DNA of 64,000 nucleotides, from NCBI GenBank assembly GCA_964358855.1, contig CAYHQQ010000001.1, positions 124,001 through 188,000 of the forward strand, in the 5' to 3' direction. The notes under the pieces were generated by a model, which was not told the DNA's origin, searched no databases, and was given only the letters and a program-made list of their open reading frames with translations. The position numbers and the translations under genes are program-made. Source of the stretch: UBA2396 sp038042175. GTDB taxonomy: Bacteria; Planctomycetota; Phycisphaerae; Phycisphaerales; UBA1924. Positions 18,801-27,186 of the stretch are shown here, piece by piece (the stretch's first letter is position 1; each line of letters opens with the position of its first letter).

Positions 18801-21800
18801 TCCGGTGAAGGACACGCCAACGCCCGTCAGGGTGAGCACACCGGCTGTGGTCGCGTCGCCATAGGCCTGAGCGCCCGAGGTGGTCACGGAGGTTGCGCCG
18901 GCCCCGAAGGTGGTGGCGCCGGTGGTGATCGAGGCGAGAGTGGCGAGTGTGCCCACAGCGCCGTTGAAGACCGTCGAGGTCGCACCGCTCGAGTTGAGGC
19001 CCGTCGTTGCCAGGACCGCTCCGTCCAGCGTCCCGTTGAAGGTCACGATTCCACCGGTGAGCGTGACCGCAACGCCCCCCAGAGTTGTCGCTCCGCCATA
19101 GGTCTGGTCCCCGCCCGTGGCGATCGACGTGTTGTTGATCGTGGTCGCGGTGCTGTTGATCGAGGCGAGGGTGAACAGGGTTCCGACAGCCCCGTTGAAA
19201 GTCGTCGAGGTCGCGCCGGTCGTGTCGAGAGCCGTGGTGTTGGCCACCGTTCCGTCAATCGTGCCGTTGAAAGTGATCGCTCCGCCCGCCAAGTTCACGG
19301 TCGCCGAGGTGAGCGTCAGGTTGCCGTAGGTCTGCGTTCCCGTCGTCGAAACGTTGGAAGTGCTGGGGCCAAAGGTTGTCGCGCCGCTGTTGATCGACAG
19401 GAGCGCGAAGCCCTGGCCAACCTGGCCGTTGAACACGGTCGAGGTGGCCCCGCTGGTGTCCAAGGCCGTCACTCCGGCCGCCGCTCCGTTGAGCGAACCG
19501 CCGAAGGTGACGGTGGTGCCCGTGAACGCGATCGATGCGGCGGTGAGCGTGGTGTCGCCGTAAGTCTGCTGTGCGACCGTTGAGACATTGGTCACCAGGG
19601 CGCCAAAGGTCGTCACGCCGCTGGTGATGGACGCCAAGGTTCCCGGTGCGGTCTGGCCGACCTGACCGTTGAACGTGGTCGACGTCGCACCCGTCGTGGT
19701 CAGGGCGGTCGGTGTGACGGTCGACGTTCCATCGACCGTGCCGTTGAAGACGATCGCACCGCCCGTGAGCGTCACCGTGCCACCCGACAGCGTGGTCACG
19801 CCGTACGTCTGGTTTCCGGTCGTCGCGACAAGCGTTGTGGCGATGTTGGTGATACCGCTGTTGATCGAGGCGATGCTCACGTTGGCGTTGAACGTCGTCA
19901 GCGTGGTGACGCCGGAGGTGTCGAGGTCGAAGGCGCCGGTCAGGCCGCCGAACGATGCGTTAGTGCCCGTCACCGTGACGTTGCCACCCAGCGTCGTGGT
20001 GCCGGTGGTCAGCGTGCCGATGTTGGTGACGTTGGCGTTGAGCGTCGTTGTGCCGGTGAGAGCACTCGTGTCCAGATTGAACGTGGCTCCGGTGATCGCC
20101 CCGAAGATCGCGTTCGCGCCCGTCACCGTGACGTTGCCACCCAGCGTCGTGGCGCCGGCGGTCAGCGTGCCGATGTTGGTCACGTTTGCGTTGAGCGTCG
20201 TCGCGCCCGCCAGGGCGCTGGTGTCCAGATTGAACGTGGCCCCGGTGATCGCCCCGAAGATCGCGTTCGTGCCCGTCACCGTGACGTTGCCGCCCAGGGT
20301 CGTGGCGCCGGCGGTCAGCGTGCCGATGTTGGTCACGTTCCCGTTGAGCGTCGTCGCGCCCGTCAGGGCGCTGGTGTCCAGATTGAACGTGGCCCCGGTG
20401 ATCGCCCCGAAGGTCGCGTTCGTGCCCGTCACCGTGACGTTGCCGCCCAGGGTGATCGCGCCGGTGGTCAGCGTGCCGATGTTGGTCACGTCGGCGTTGA
20501 GCGTGGTCGAGCCGGCGAGTGCGCTGGTGTCCAGATTAAAGGTGGCGCCGGTGATCGCCCCGAAGCTTGCGCTCGAGCCCGTGACAGTGACGTTCGCCCC
20601 CAGGATCGTGATGCCGCTGGTGAGCGTTCCGATGTTGGTGATGTTGCCGTTGAAGGTCGTGGAGGTCGTGACCCCCGTCGTGGTCATGTTGACCCCGCCG
20701 CCGGTGACCGCGCCGAACGCCGCGGTTGTGCCAGTGAACACGGTGTTCCCCAGCAGCGAGATCGCGGTGTAGCTCTGGGTCGTGGTGGTGGCGATGGTCG
20801 CCGCGGCCGCCCCGATCGTCGTCGTGCCCGAGGCCAAAGACCCGATACTCACCGCGCCGTTGAAGGTCGTCAGCGTGACGCCCGTGGTATCAAGAGCAAA
20901 GGCGCCCGTCAGGCCGCCGAACGTGGCATTGGTCCCCGTCACCGTCACGCCCGCACCCAGGATCGTGGTCCCGCTGGCGAGCGTGCCGATGTTGGTGATG
21001 TTGGCGTTGAACGTCGTCGAGGTCGTGATGCCCGTCGTGGTCAGGTTGAACCCGCCGCCGGTGATCGCGCCGAACGCGGCCGTGGTGCCCGTGAACACCG
21101 TGTTTCCCAGCAGCGTGAGAGCGGTGTAGCTCTGGCTCGTCGTCGTCGCCATCGTCGCCGCGGCCGCACCGATCGTCGTCGTGCCCGAGGCCAGCGAGGT
21201 GATGTTCACCGCGCCATTGAAGGTCGTCAGCGTGGTGACGCCGGTCGTGTCGAGGGCGAAGGCGCCTGTCAGCCCGCCGAACGTGGCATTGGTCCCCGTC
21301 ACCGTCACGGCCGCACCCAGGATCGTCGTCCCACTGGTGAGCGTGCCGATGTTGGTGATGTTGCCGTTAAAGGTCGTCGAGGTTGTGATGCCCGTCGTCG
21401 TGAGGTCGAACCCGCCGCCGGTGATCGCCCCGAAGGCCGCGGTTGTGCCGGTGAAGACCGTGCTGCCCAGCAGCGTGGTTGCGCCGTAGCTCTGCGTCGT
21501 GGTCGTCGCAATGGTCCCCGCGCCCGCGCCAAAGGTCGTCACACCCGCGGTGATCGAGGCGGCCGTCACACCCGCGTTGAAAACCGTGCTGGCGGCCGTC
21601 GAGGTATCGATCGAGAAGGCCCCGCCGGCGATCGCGCCAGAGAAGGTCACGGTGCCGACGCCCAAGGTAAGGTTGGAGCCCAAGGTGACGGCACCGATGT
21701 TGGCGTTGCCGCCGGCGGTCATCGTGATCGTCGCCCCGTTGGTCGTCAGCGTGCCGACGGAGTTTGCGACAGCGAGGGTGCCGGCGCCGATGTCCAGCGT

Positions 21801-23624
21801 GGTACCCGCACTGAGCGTGACGTTGCCGCTGTTATTGAATGAGATTCCGCCGCCGCCCGTGGTGATGCTGACAGTGCCCGTGAAGGAGGTGTCGACCACG
21901 TTGGCGCCGACGACAAAGTTTCCGAGGTTGGTCGTGAACGCGTTGGTGCCCAGGAAGGACACGTTGCCTCCGCCCGCGGCGTCGGAGTTCGCATTGAGGG
22001 TGACGTTGAGGGCGCCCGCGCCCGTCGCGGTAATCCCCGAGCCGGTGCTGAAGATGATGTCGTTGTGAGCGTTGAGGGTGAGCGAGGCGGTGCCCGCCCC
22101 GGCGTAGTTGAGCACCACGTTGGTGTCGAAGGTGATATCGCCGTTCTGAAGGTTGGTACCGCCAGTCGCCGTCGAAATGCTGACCGCGGTGCCCGCTCCC
22201 AAGGCCGTCACGATGAGATCCACGCCCAAGGACGCGGTGTCGTTGGTGGTCGCGAACGGATCGGCCGCGTTGATGTTGGTGTTGCCGGCTCCGGCAACGA
22301 CCAAAAGGTTGTTGGGATCGATGAGCCACATTCCGGCCTGGCCGCCCGCAACTCGCGCCCGGGCGTCGGGAGCCGCCGCCAGAGCGATGTAGCCGCCCGA
22401 GGTCTCGATGAATCCGCCGTTGCCGCCCAAAAGGCCGCCCCGGGCGTAAACGCCGCCGGCGATCCGCGCCGCGTCGGTGCCCCAGAAGGTGATCAGGCCG
22501 CCGTTACCGTTGCCCCACGCGTCGGAACGCACGACAGAGTCGGCGCTCACATAGACATAGTCGGCGGTTCGCATGTTGCCCTGCGCGTCGGGCGCCGAGC
22601 CGCTGAGCCCGCCGCCGATGGCGATGGTGCCCCCGCCGTCCCGCCCCGAGGCGTCGACGTTGGCGCTAAAGAGTCCAACGCGCTCGCCGGTGACGACGAT
22701 CGAGCCGCCCACGCCGGTCTGATTCGACGCGTCGAGTGTGCCGGCGATGTGGACCTCGCCGGTTCCCTGGCCCTCGATATCGATGGCGGCCGCCTGGATA
22801 AGCCCGCTGTTGAAGATCGCCATGCCCGCGGCGTCACCCGCCGACATCAGAACGCGCCCCTCCTGAGCCTGGAGCGTGCCGTAGTTCTCGACCGACGCGT
22901 CCGCCGCGCCATTGTCCGTGGGAATCTGGACGTAGACCTGGCTGCCCTCCTGGCCCACGAAGACGTCCCTGCCCGCCGCCAGCACGATCGTGCCCTGCGA
23001 CGCGACGATGGTTCCGTAGTTGGCGACCTGCTTGCCGATCAGGGCCACCGTGTTCGCGTTGATCGAACCATGGTTCTCGACACGCCCCTCGTTGCCGGTG
23101 AAGTTGTACCGACCGGCCTGGAAGTCCTTGTCGGAGATGTTGCCCGCCGCGGCGAAGAGGCCGCCCACGTTGACCACCGCGCCCTGCCCGAAGATGACGC
23201 CCGCGGGATTCACGAAGAAGACTCGGCCGTTGGCCTCGATTCGCCCCTCGATCATGGTGGGGGCGGCGCTGTTGATGCGGTTGAGCACCGTGGAGAGCTG
23301 GCTGGGCTGCAGGAATCGGATCGTCTCAAAGGGCAGAACGTCGAAGCTCGCGTAGTTGATGATCGAGCCGTCGCTCGCGGTGATGATCCAGACGTTGCCT
23401 TCCCTTGTGAACGTGACGTTGCCGACCACGACCTGCTGGCCATCGGGGCCGGCGATCACCGAGGTCGTCATGGCCGCGGCTAGGGCCAGAGCGACGACGG
23501 CCGCACCTCGGGCGCGCAAACGACCCGATCCAGTCGCACTGCCGGCGATGGACGCGAAGCGCGAAAGAGCCCGGCGAGCGTGCCCGAATCCGCGACCACC
23601 GAGCGTGAGTTCAGAATGCTTCAT
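15822..23624 (-). CDS. Giant filamentous-haemagglutinin-like exoprotein (TpsA)
   Basis: This is a 2600-residue secreted exoprotein of the two-partner type. The ATG at 23624 follows an AAGGGGAAG ribosome-binding site. An extended signal peptide (about residues 1-60, hydrophobic core GAAVVALALAAAM) precedes the TPS secretion domain, with GNVTFTREGNVWIITA near residue 68 and the NPNG-like motif NPAGVIFGQGA near 140. Residues about 455-2225 are Thr/Gly/Ala/Asn-rich beta-helix repeats, including an exact 51-residue period and a longer 119-120-residue period. The last about 240 residues are non-repetitive and helix-rich. The partner pore is encoded directly upstream. It probably acts as a surface adhesin or matrix fibre. 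No C-terminal toxin motif was seen. Confidence 0.93.
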   Translation of the reverse strand: MKHSELTLGGRGFGHARRALSRFASIAGSATGSGRLRARGAAVVALALAAAMTTSVIAGPDGQQVVVGNVTFTREGNVWIITASDGSIINYASFDVLPFETIRFLQPSQLSTVLNRINSAAPTMIEGRIEANGRVFFVNPAGVIFGQGAVVNVGGLFAAAGNISDKDFQAGRYNFTGNEGRVENHGSINANTVALIGKQVANYGTIVASQGTIVLAAGRDVFVGQEGSQVYVQIPTDNGAADASVENYGTLQAQEGRVLMSAGDAAGMAIFNSGLIQAAAIDIEGQGTGEVHIAGTLDASNQTGVGGSIVVTGERVGLFSANVDASGRDGGGTIAIGGGLSGSAPDAQGNMRTADYVYVSADSVVRSDAWGNGNGGLITFWGTDAARIAGGVYARGGLLGGNGGFIETSGGYIALAAAPDARARVAGGQAGMWLIDPNNLLVVAGAGNTNINAADPFATTNDTASLGVDLIVTALGAGTAVSISTATGGTNLQNGDITFDTNVVLNYAGAGTASLTLNAHNDIIFSTGSGITATGAGALNVTLNANSDAAGGGNVSFLGTNAFTTNLGNFVVGANVVDTSFTGTVSITTGGGGISFNNSGNVTLSAGTTLDIGAGTLAVANSVGTLTTNGATITMTAGGNANIGAVTLGSNLTLGVGTVTFSGAIAGGAFSIDTSTAASTVFNAGVTAASITAGVTTFGAGAGTIATTTTQSYGATTLLGSTVFTGTTAAFGAITGGGFDLTTTGITTSTTFNGNITNIGTLTSGTTILGAAVTVTGTNATFGGLTGAFALDTTGVTTLTTFNGAVNITSLASGTTTIGAAAATMATTTSQSYTALTLLGNTVFTGTTAAFGAITGGGFNLTTTGITTSTTFNANITNIGTLASGTTILGAGVTVTGTNATFGGLTGAFALDTTGVTLTTFNGAVSIGSLASGTTTIGAAAATIATTTTQSYTAISLLGNTVFTGTTAAFGAVTGGGVNMTTTGVTTSTTFNGNITNIGTLTSGITILGANVTVTGSSASFGAITGATFNLDTSALAGSTTLNADVTNIGTLTTGAITLGGNVTVTGTNATFGAITGATFNLDTSALTGATTLNGNVTNIGTLTAGATTLGGNVTVTGTNAIFGAITGATFNLDTSALAGATTLNANVTNIGTLTAGATTLGGNVTVTGANAIFGAITGATFNLDTSALTGTTTLNANVTNIGTLTTGTTTLGGNVTVTGTNASFGGLTGAFDLDTSGVTTLTTFNANVSIASINSGITNIATTLVATTGNQTYGVTTLSGGTVTLTGGAIVFNGTVDGTSTVTPTALTTTGATSTTFNGQVGQTAPGTLASITSGVTTFGALVTNVSTVAQQTYGDTTLTAASIAFTGTTVTFGGSLNGAAAGVTALDTSGATSTVFNGQVGQGFALLSINSGATTFGPSTSNVSTTGTQTYGNLTLTSATVNLAGGAITFNGTIDGTVANTTALDTTGATSTTFNGAVGTLFTLASINSTATTINNTSIATGGDQTYGGATTLGGVAVTLTGGIVTFNGTLDGAVLATTGLNSSGATSTVFNGAVGTLATLASITTGATTFGAGATSVTTSGAQAYGDATTAGVLTLTGVGVSFTGTLGTSGGLLTVAAGAATATFTGLVTLGSDLTVTATDANFNAIEGGASLDTTGVTNLTTFAGTVGSVTPLTALSTGNARILGSIIQTTGLQNYAGTLLVSANTVLSAGEIDFAGNVTTDGAFTLGLQNSSAAGNIIVGDTNNATGDLDLTAAELAFIQPGLTSITIGSAAQTGTTTIAADVAFNTSVLFVTDVTGSTLISGGNITSTGTVTFTSDVTSSGGARSVTGTAVTFDRTLTTGGGLFTVAAGAGTATFTGAVNIAGASLTVTGANATFTSTVDGANTLDTSGVTTLTTFNGLVGNGAALTAINSGITAINAASVMATTATFGNTTLGAPAVTFTGTTLTFNGTLGGASDLTSTAMTTTVFNGAVGGLLSITSGVTTFGAGATSVTTTGAQSYGNATTAGALTLTGVGVTFTGTLGTAGGLLTVASGAGNATFTGAITLASGLTVTGTNATFAAIDGTAALDTSGVTTLTTFGGIVGGATALASINSGTTAIATSGITTVGTQTYAGVVTFSNAATTMSASTYLFRGSLVTDGTPRSLSLLSTGTASVTLPLFRFQGSIGSLGARFANVTLGGDLGTVPLFSTIVFASAFDPGTGLANVTSVQGALTDFGIFADNITTGVNQKVLALGNLTLDVTNSVTVGDLTAFGNITVNAPGGINIRSRAPSTLLNADGTTQIDTGADWIAGGNISSTGAVTVTGGEFSLGLGGAATGSVAGQATKVITLTALAFQDLGAGGTGNSNNLLGLDLSTSITTNQPPIAGLNPSVQLELSEDVVPLTEDAAKFLLTIEIALGDELSVSEILDAQVGRALYDDRPTPNGEASDAGFNDENGHSYKISRSRLSKEALDPAIQAYGELFGTEQAAADGGVRYSAQDDEAKLAKIRADVESSFNEYLKQAGTPDGVGYRRFLEAHEGDRTDCRDTLQTLVRMSVLFERLDQIGLSSIELEKPKNVIAGKLRSSDANEAMTPRLLRDAARGVAAPQVSMSIGR
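19981..20592 (-). repeat. Four in-phase 153-bp tandem repeats within tpsA
   Basis: A marker string beginning TTGCC (plus strand) recurs at 19981, 20134, 20287 and 20440, and in diverged form at 20593, an exact 153-base spacing. Each unit encodes 51 residues with parts such as LGGNVTVTG, FGAITGATFNLDTS and NVTNIGTLT. Neighbouring units are nearly identical in DNA, so the array is young or kept uniform by recombination. A longer unit of 357-360 bases recurs further along (marker at 20641, 20998 and 21358). Confidence 0.9.
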
Positions 23625-23647
23625 TTCTCTTCCCCTTGAACGAAGGA

Positions 23648-23701
23648 CACGACTTCGCGGTCGTGCCCGGGCGTTCTGTCCTTGCTCCAAGACTTTGGAG
23701 C
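23648..23701 (-). promoter_or_regulatory. Two hairpins in the tpsB-tpsA spacer
   Basis: The 186-base spacer between tpsB and tpsA holds two short inverted repeats. One is GCTCCAA-4-TTGGAGC at 23684-23701 and the other is CACGAC-6-GTCGTG at 23648-23665, the latter ending 23 bases before the tpsA start. Neither has a T-run, so they are not classic terminators. They could protect or process the tpsA message to set pore/exoprotein ratios. This role is inferred. Confidence 0.4.
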
Positions 23702-23810
23702 GTGGGTCCACTGTCCATACGCGGGCTTTAGGCCCCTGTTGCAACTCTATACCACTCGAACAAACTACAAACAGACCGGCCTCCTGCTGCAAACGAGTCC
23801 TGACATCGAC

Positions 23811-25808
23811 TCAATACAGGAAAGTGGCCGAGAAATGCAGGCGGCTGTCGCCCTTCTTCACGTTCTCCGTGCCGTTGACGTCCCGAAGGGCAAAGCCCCA
23901 GTCCAGACGCAACTGCACGTTCTGCTTCAACTGCAATTCGGTGCCCACACCCGCCCCGACCAGGGTCCGGTTGCGCTCAAACACCTGGATCTTGTTCTGC
24001 CGCACGTTGCCCACATCGATGAACCCGCGGAAGATCCAGTCCCAGTCCGCCCGATCGAACGGGCCCGACGGCCCCACTCGGAACCCACCCGTCGTGGCCG
24101 GATTGATGAAATCGGCCTTGCCCGACGCGTTGGTCGTCATGAGAATCCGAGGCAGATGGAAGCGATACTCGGCGCTTCCGACGATCGAGTTGTCACCCGC
24201 GACAACCGACTCGGGGTATCCGCGCACCGAATAGAACCCGCCCGCGACTCCCTCGTAGGACGGGATCAGGCGGAAGTTGAAGGCCTCCTGCCCGCGGAGC
24301 GAGAACGCCACCTCATGGGCGAGGGTCGCCCTGGTCCGGTCCTCCTCGATCGCCTGGGCCGAATAGAGCAGGGGCTCCAGGTACATCGAGTGATCGAAGT
24401 TGTAATGAAGGACTGTGAACCGGTCGTCGGGGAAGATCCGACCCAGGATCGTGAGCTCGGACTTCTTGAGCCCCGTCCAGCTCTGCTGGGTCGTCTCCAC
24501 CGAGATCGACGCGTTGGTGTGCATGACGTCGGTCGAGTGCTCGAATTTCACGCCCGCGTAGGGAATCAGGAACTTCTGGCGGGCTCGCTGGCCCAGCGTG
24601 GGGTTGTTGACCTTCACCATGTCCCACTTCACGCCCGTGAACACGTCGATGAAGTACGCGCCCCGCTGGAAAACCGTCGCCTCAAACTCAGCGCCCACGT
24701 CGATGTTCTCGCCCTCGAACGTGAAGTTCGCGATGCCCACGCTGTCGGCCGAGAACTCGCTCCAGCTCCCGTAGATCCGCGCCCGCATCTGGTTCTCGGC
24801 GAACGGCCGCTCGTAGCTCGCCGACACGGCGTTGGTGCTGTTGAACCCGGCCGTCAGGTAGTCGAACCGGAAGACGTCGTCGGCGTTGGTCAGGTTGTTG
24901 TGCACGAAACCGAAGCGTTCACGCCAGTCGCCCGTGGTCTTGGTGCCGATGTTGGCGAGCTGTGCGTAAAGGGTGTAGGGCCGCGCGGCCTCGCTGATCT
25001 GGTACTGCAGCGCGACGCCGCTGGGGTCCTTGGCGTCCCGTCCGGGAATGATGGCGGCGTTGATCCGGCGCCCCGGACGACGATTCAGCCTCAACATGTA
25101 GTCGTCGAGCAGGTCGCGGTAGATCAGATCGCCCGGTCGGATCTCGTCGCTCTGGCCGATCCGCAGGAGCCGGTCGGGGTTCTTGCGATCCTCACCCTCG
25201 ACGTCGGGCGACTGGTTGAGAATCTCGACCTCGGTGATGTGCCCGGTGTAGATCACGAGCTTGAATCGGAGCGTTCCCTTGCGCTTGTCCTCGCCCGAGC
25301 CCCAGTTGATGTCGCTGGGGCTGGGCACGACATTGACGCTGACGAGCTTGCGGTTGTCGATCAGTTCGGAGGCAATCGCCTTGCTCACCGCCAGAACGCC
25401 GCTGGGCAAAAAGACGTGCCCTTCCTCGCCGAACGACTGGCCCACGGTGATCGTCGTGGTGGGCATCCCCGGGTCCTTCTCGTCGGGAAGGCAGTAGGCC
25501 TCCTTCCCGTCGGCGGACTTGGTCACCCCCACCGTGACCGGGAGCTTCATCAGGTCCTCGATCTTGGGCCCAACCTCGCTCTTGAAGTCGAACTCAAGGT
25601 CGAAGTTGCTGATCACGTACGACCGGCCCGTATCCTTGGACGCGGCCTTCACGGGCTGCTCGCCCGCGGCCGGAGCCCCACCGCCCTGTGCCTGGGCCCG
25701 CTCGACGTTGAGCGCCAGGCCGACGACCGACACCAGCACCGCAACCCGGCAAGCTGCCATCGCACTGCCACGCTTGATCGACTGGCTTCCCCACGTCTTC
25801 AGCTTCAT
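23811..25808 (-). CDS. Two-partner secretion outer-membrane transporter (TpsB, FhaC/ShlB-like)
   Basis: This is the pore that exports the TpsA protein encoded next to it. The 665-residue product has a signal peptide (hydrophobic core VAVLVSVVGLALNV, cleavage probably after AQA). An N-terminal periplasmic region of about 290 residues presumably holds the POTRA domains (for example GTLRFKLVIYTGHITEVEI). A C-terminal 16-strand-type barrel contains the hallmark VRGY motif near residue 529 (FYSVRGYPE). The chain ends in LHFSATFLY, with a terminal aromatic residue as in outer-membrane proteins. The N-terminal region is longer than in FhaC. It is first in a tpsB-tpsA unit with its own promoter-like sequence. 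Confidence 0.9.
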   Translation of the reverse strand: MKLKTWGSQSIKRGSAMAACRVAVLVSVVGLALNVERAQAQGGGAPAAGEQPVKAASKDTGRSYVISNFDLEFDFKSEVGPKIEDLMKLPVTVGVTKSADGKEAYCLPDEKDPGMPTTTITVGQSFGEEGHVFLPSGVLAVSKAIASELIDNRKLVSVNVVPSPSDINWGSGEDKRKGTLRFKLVIYTGHITEVEILNQSPDVEGEDRKNPDRLLRIGQSDEIRPGDLIYRDLLDDYMLRLNRRPGRRINAAIIPGRDAKDPSGVALQYQISEAARPYTLYAQLANIGTKTTGDWRERFGFVHNNLTNADDVFRFDYLTAGFNSTNAVSASYERPFAENQMRARIYGSWSEFSADSVGIANFTFEGENIDVGAEFEATVFQRGAYFIDVFTGVKWDMVKVNNPTLGQRARQKFLIPYAGVKFEHSTDVMHTNASISVETTQQSWTGLKKSELTILGRIFPDDRFTVLHYNFDHSMYLEPLLYSAQAIEEDRTRATLAHEVAFSLRGQEAFNFRLIPSYEGVAGGFYSVRGYPESVVAGDNSIVGSAEYRFHLPRILMTTNASGKADFINPATTGGFRVGPSGPFDRADWDWIFRGFIDVGNVRQNKIQVFERNRTLVGAGVGTELQLKQNVQLRLDWGFALRDVNGTENVKKGDSRLHFSATFLY

Positions 25809-25983
25809 GCCTTGCCCTTCTGTAGACGGTTCAGAGGCCGCTCACGGAGCGACAACCAAGCCCGGACGCACTCTGCGCTCTTTCAGTCTGAATCCACGTC
25901 AGTCGGCACACCTTCCAACACGATTTGCAACGTGCCGCCAACCGTCAAACACCTCAACACCGCCTTTTTGCGGAGTAGCGTCC

Positions 25984-26013
25984 AGACTAGCTTACCGGAC
26001 ATCGACTTGTCAA
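25984..26013 (-). promoter_or_regulatory. Candidate sigma-70-type promoter for tpsB-tpsA
   Basis: On the minus strand a perfect TTGACA (26013-26008) and a partial -10 TAGTCT (25989-25984) are 18 bases apart, about 170 bases before the tpsB start, in a 294-base spacer with no gene. The local sequence is more AT-rich than its surroundings. The -35 match is perfect and the -10 is weak. Confidence 0.4.
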
Positions 26014-26102
26014 CCCCACATCCCTCCTAATTCACCCCCCATTAGTGGTGAGCGTCGATCATCGCTGACTCGGAGCTCGTTCGCGCTGCTCCGATCGACG
26101 GA

Positions 26103-27092
26103 TCAACCTTCGGGACGGCCCCGAGTTCGCCATCGATCGATGGTGCGACCAACCTGTTCTTCAAACAGAGGCTCAATGCCAAAGGGAATGTCCGTGGTCA
26201 TGGGCTCGATCGCTTGCGCGGCGCGCAGGCAAAAGAAGTTGCGCGGGCTTGGCTGCCCAACGATCAAGTCGGCGTGCCCCCCGCCGATCGCCTCGATCCC
26301 AACGACTCCCGCCGCCAGGGCGGCGTCGGTTCCAAGCAAATCCAGGGCGACGGCCTGCCATGCGCGAGCCGTCGCCATACCCATCGACTGGTCGCCGATC
26401 AGGGGAACGCGGAACTGCCGGGCGGTCATGTCGATGCTGCGCGTTCGCCCCTTGGGGACATCGGTCTTGAAGTTGGCCATCTTCTGGTCGATCTGGTACA
26501 GCACGCGGGTCATCGCGAGCCGGTCGGCGGGATCCTGAGCCCTGCCGGCCATCGCCGCCAGGAGGTCGGCATCGGGATCGACGTCGGTGGACGGGCCGGC
26601 CGCCGTTGCCGCCGCCTGGAGTTGCTGGCTCACCTCGGCGACGCCGTCGCGCACGCCCTGGGCGGTCGCGGCGTCGAGACACCGCTGCCGCAGTCGCACG
26701 AGTCCGGGAAGACCCACCTCGCACAGCCACCCCGAGGAAACTCCGGTGCCCGAAAGGCAGACGACCATCGGGTAGCGTTTGCGCCCCTTGCCGTCGCTGC
26801 TCGACCACATCAGGCCGACGGCCGATTCGCCGGGCCATCGCCAGAGAAACCGATGGTCGAAGGTCGCAAGCAGCTGCTGCTCGTTGAGCTGCTCCCATCC
26901 GGCCGAGTCGATGTTCTGCGAGATCCCGTCGATGTAGAGGGTCTTTTTCAGCCACACCAGCCGCTCGGTGTCGACCCCCACGTCGTCGATGTGGTCGTCC
27001 CAGCCCGGGTGCTTGCCGAATGCGGCAAGGTGGACGCGTGGTCCCGAGGGCGCCCCACCCCGAGAGAAGAATTTCGTGAGCTTGCCGATCAT
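26103..27092 (-). CDS. tagF: T6SS-associated protein TagF (ImpM family)
   Basis: TagF proteins act as post-translational repressors or modulators of type VI firing in several bacteria. The ATG at 27092 gives 329 residues. The family N-terminal domain is clear: AAFGKHPGWDDHIDDVG near residue 24, then LFLWRWPGESAVGLMWSSSD-like sequence (here HRFLWRWPGESAVGLMWSSS) and GRKRYPMVVCLS. The C-terminal half is less conserved, with GGGHADLIVGQPSPRNFF. It follows tssM after a 94-base gap and closes the first T6SS half before the tps genes. In systems where TagF represses firing, it often works with an FHA-domain protein. No FHA domain is seen here. Confidence 0.88.
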   Translation of the reverse strand: MIGKLTKFFSRGGAPSGPRVHLAAFGKHPGWDDHIDDVGVDTERLVWLKKTLYIDGISQNIDSAGWEQLNEQQLLATFDHRFLWRWPGESAVGLMWSSSDGKGRKRYPMVVCLSGTGVSSGWLCEVGLPGLVRLRQRCLDAATAQGVRDGVAEVSQQLQAAATAAGPSTDVDPDADLLAAMAGRAQDPADRLAMTRVLYQIDQKMANFKTDVPKGRTRSIDMTARQFRVPLIGDQSMGMATARAWQAVALDLLGTDAALAAGVVGIEAIGGGHADLIVGQPSPRNFFCLRAAQAIEPMTTDIPFGIEPLFEEQVGRTIDRWRTRGRPEG

Positions 27093-27186
27093 CGTGGTTT
27101 CCGAGTGAGCGTGTGAAGATAGAACCGGCGTGCAAAGGAGTGCGGGGGGACGAGGCGCCGCCGCGCCAGGAGCGGGGCGCCAAAAC

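Noticed and set aside
16923..19583. 886-codon Gly/Arg/Glu-rich open frame on the plus strand
   Set aside because: It mirrors the Thr/Gly/Ala-rich tpsA repeats and has no independent start signal.
22065..23483. 472-codon open frame on the plus strand
   Set aside because: Antisense shadow of the TpsA secretion domain and first repeats, with low-complexity Asp/Val/Arg/Gly content.
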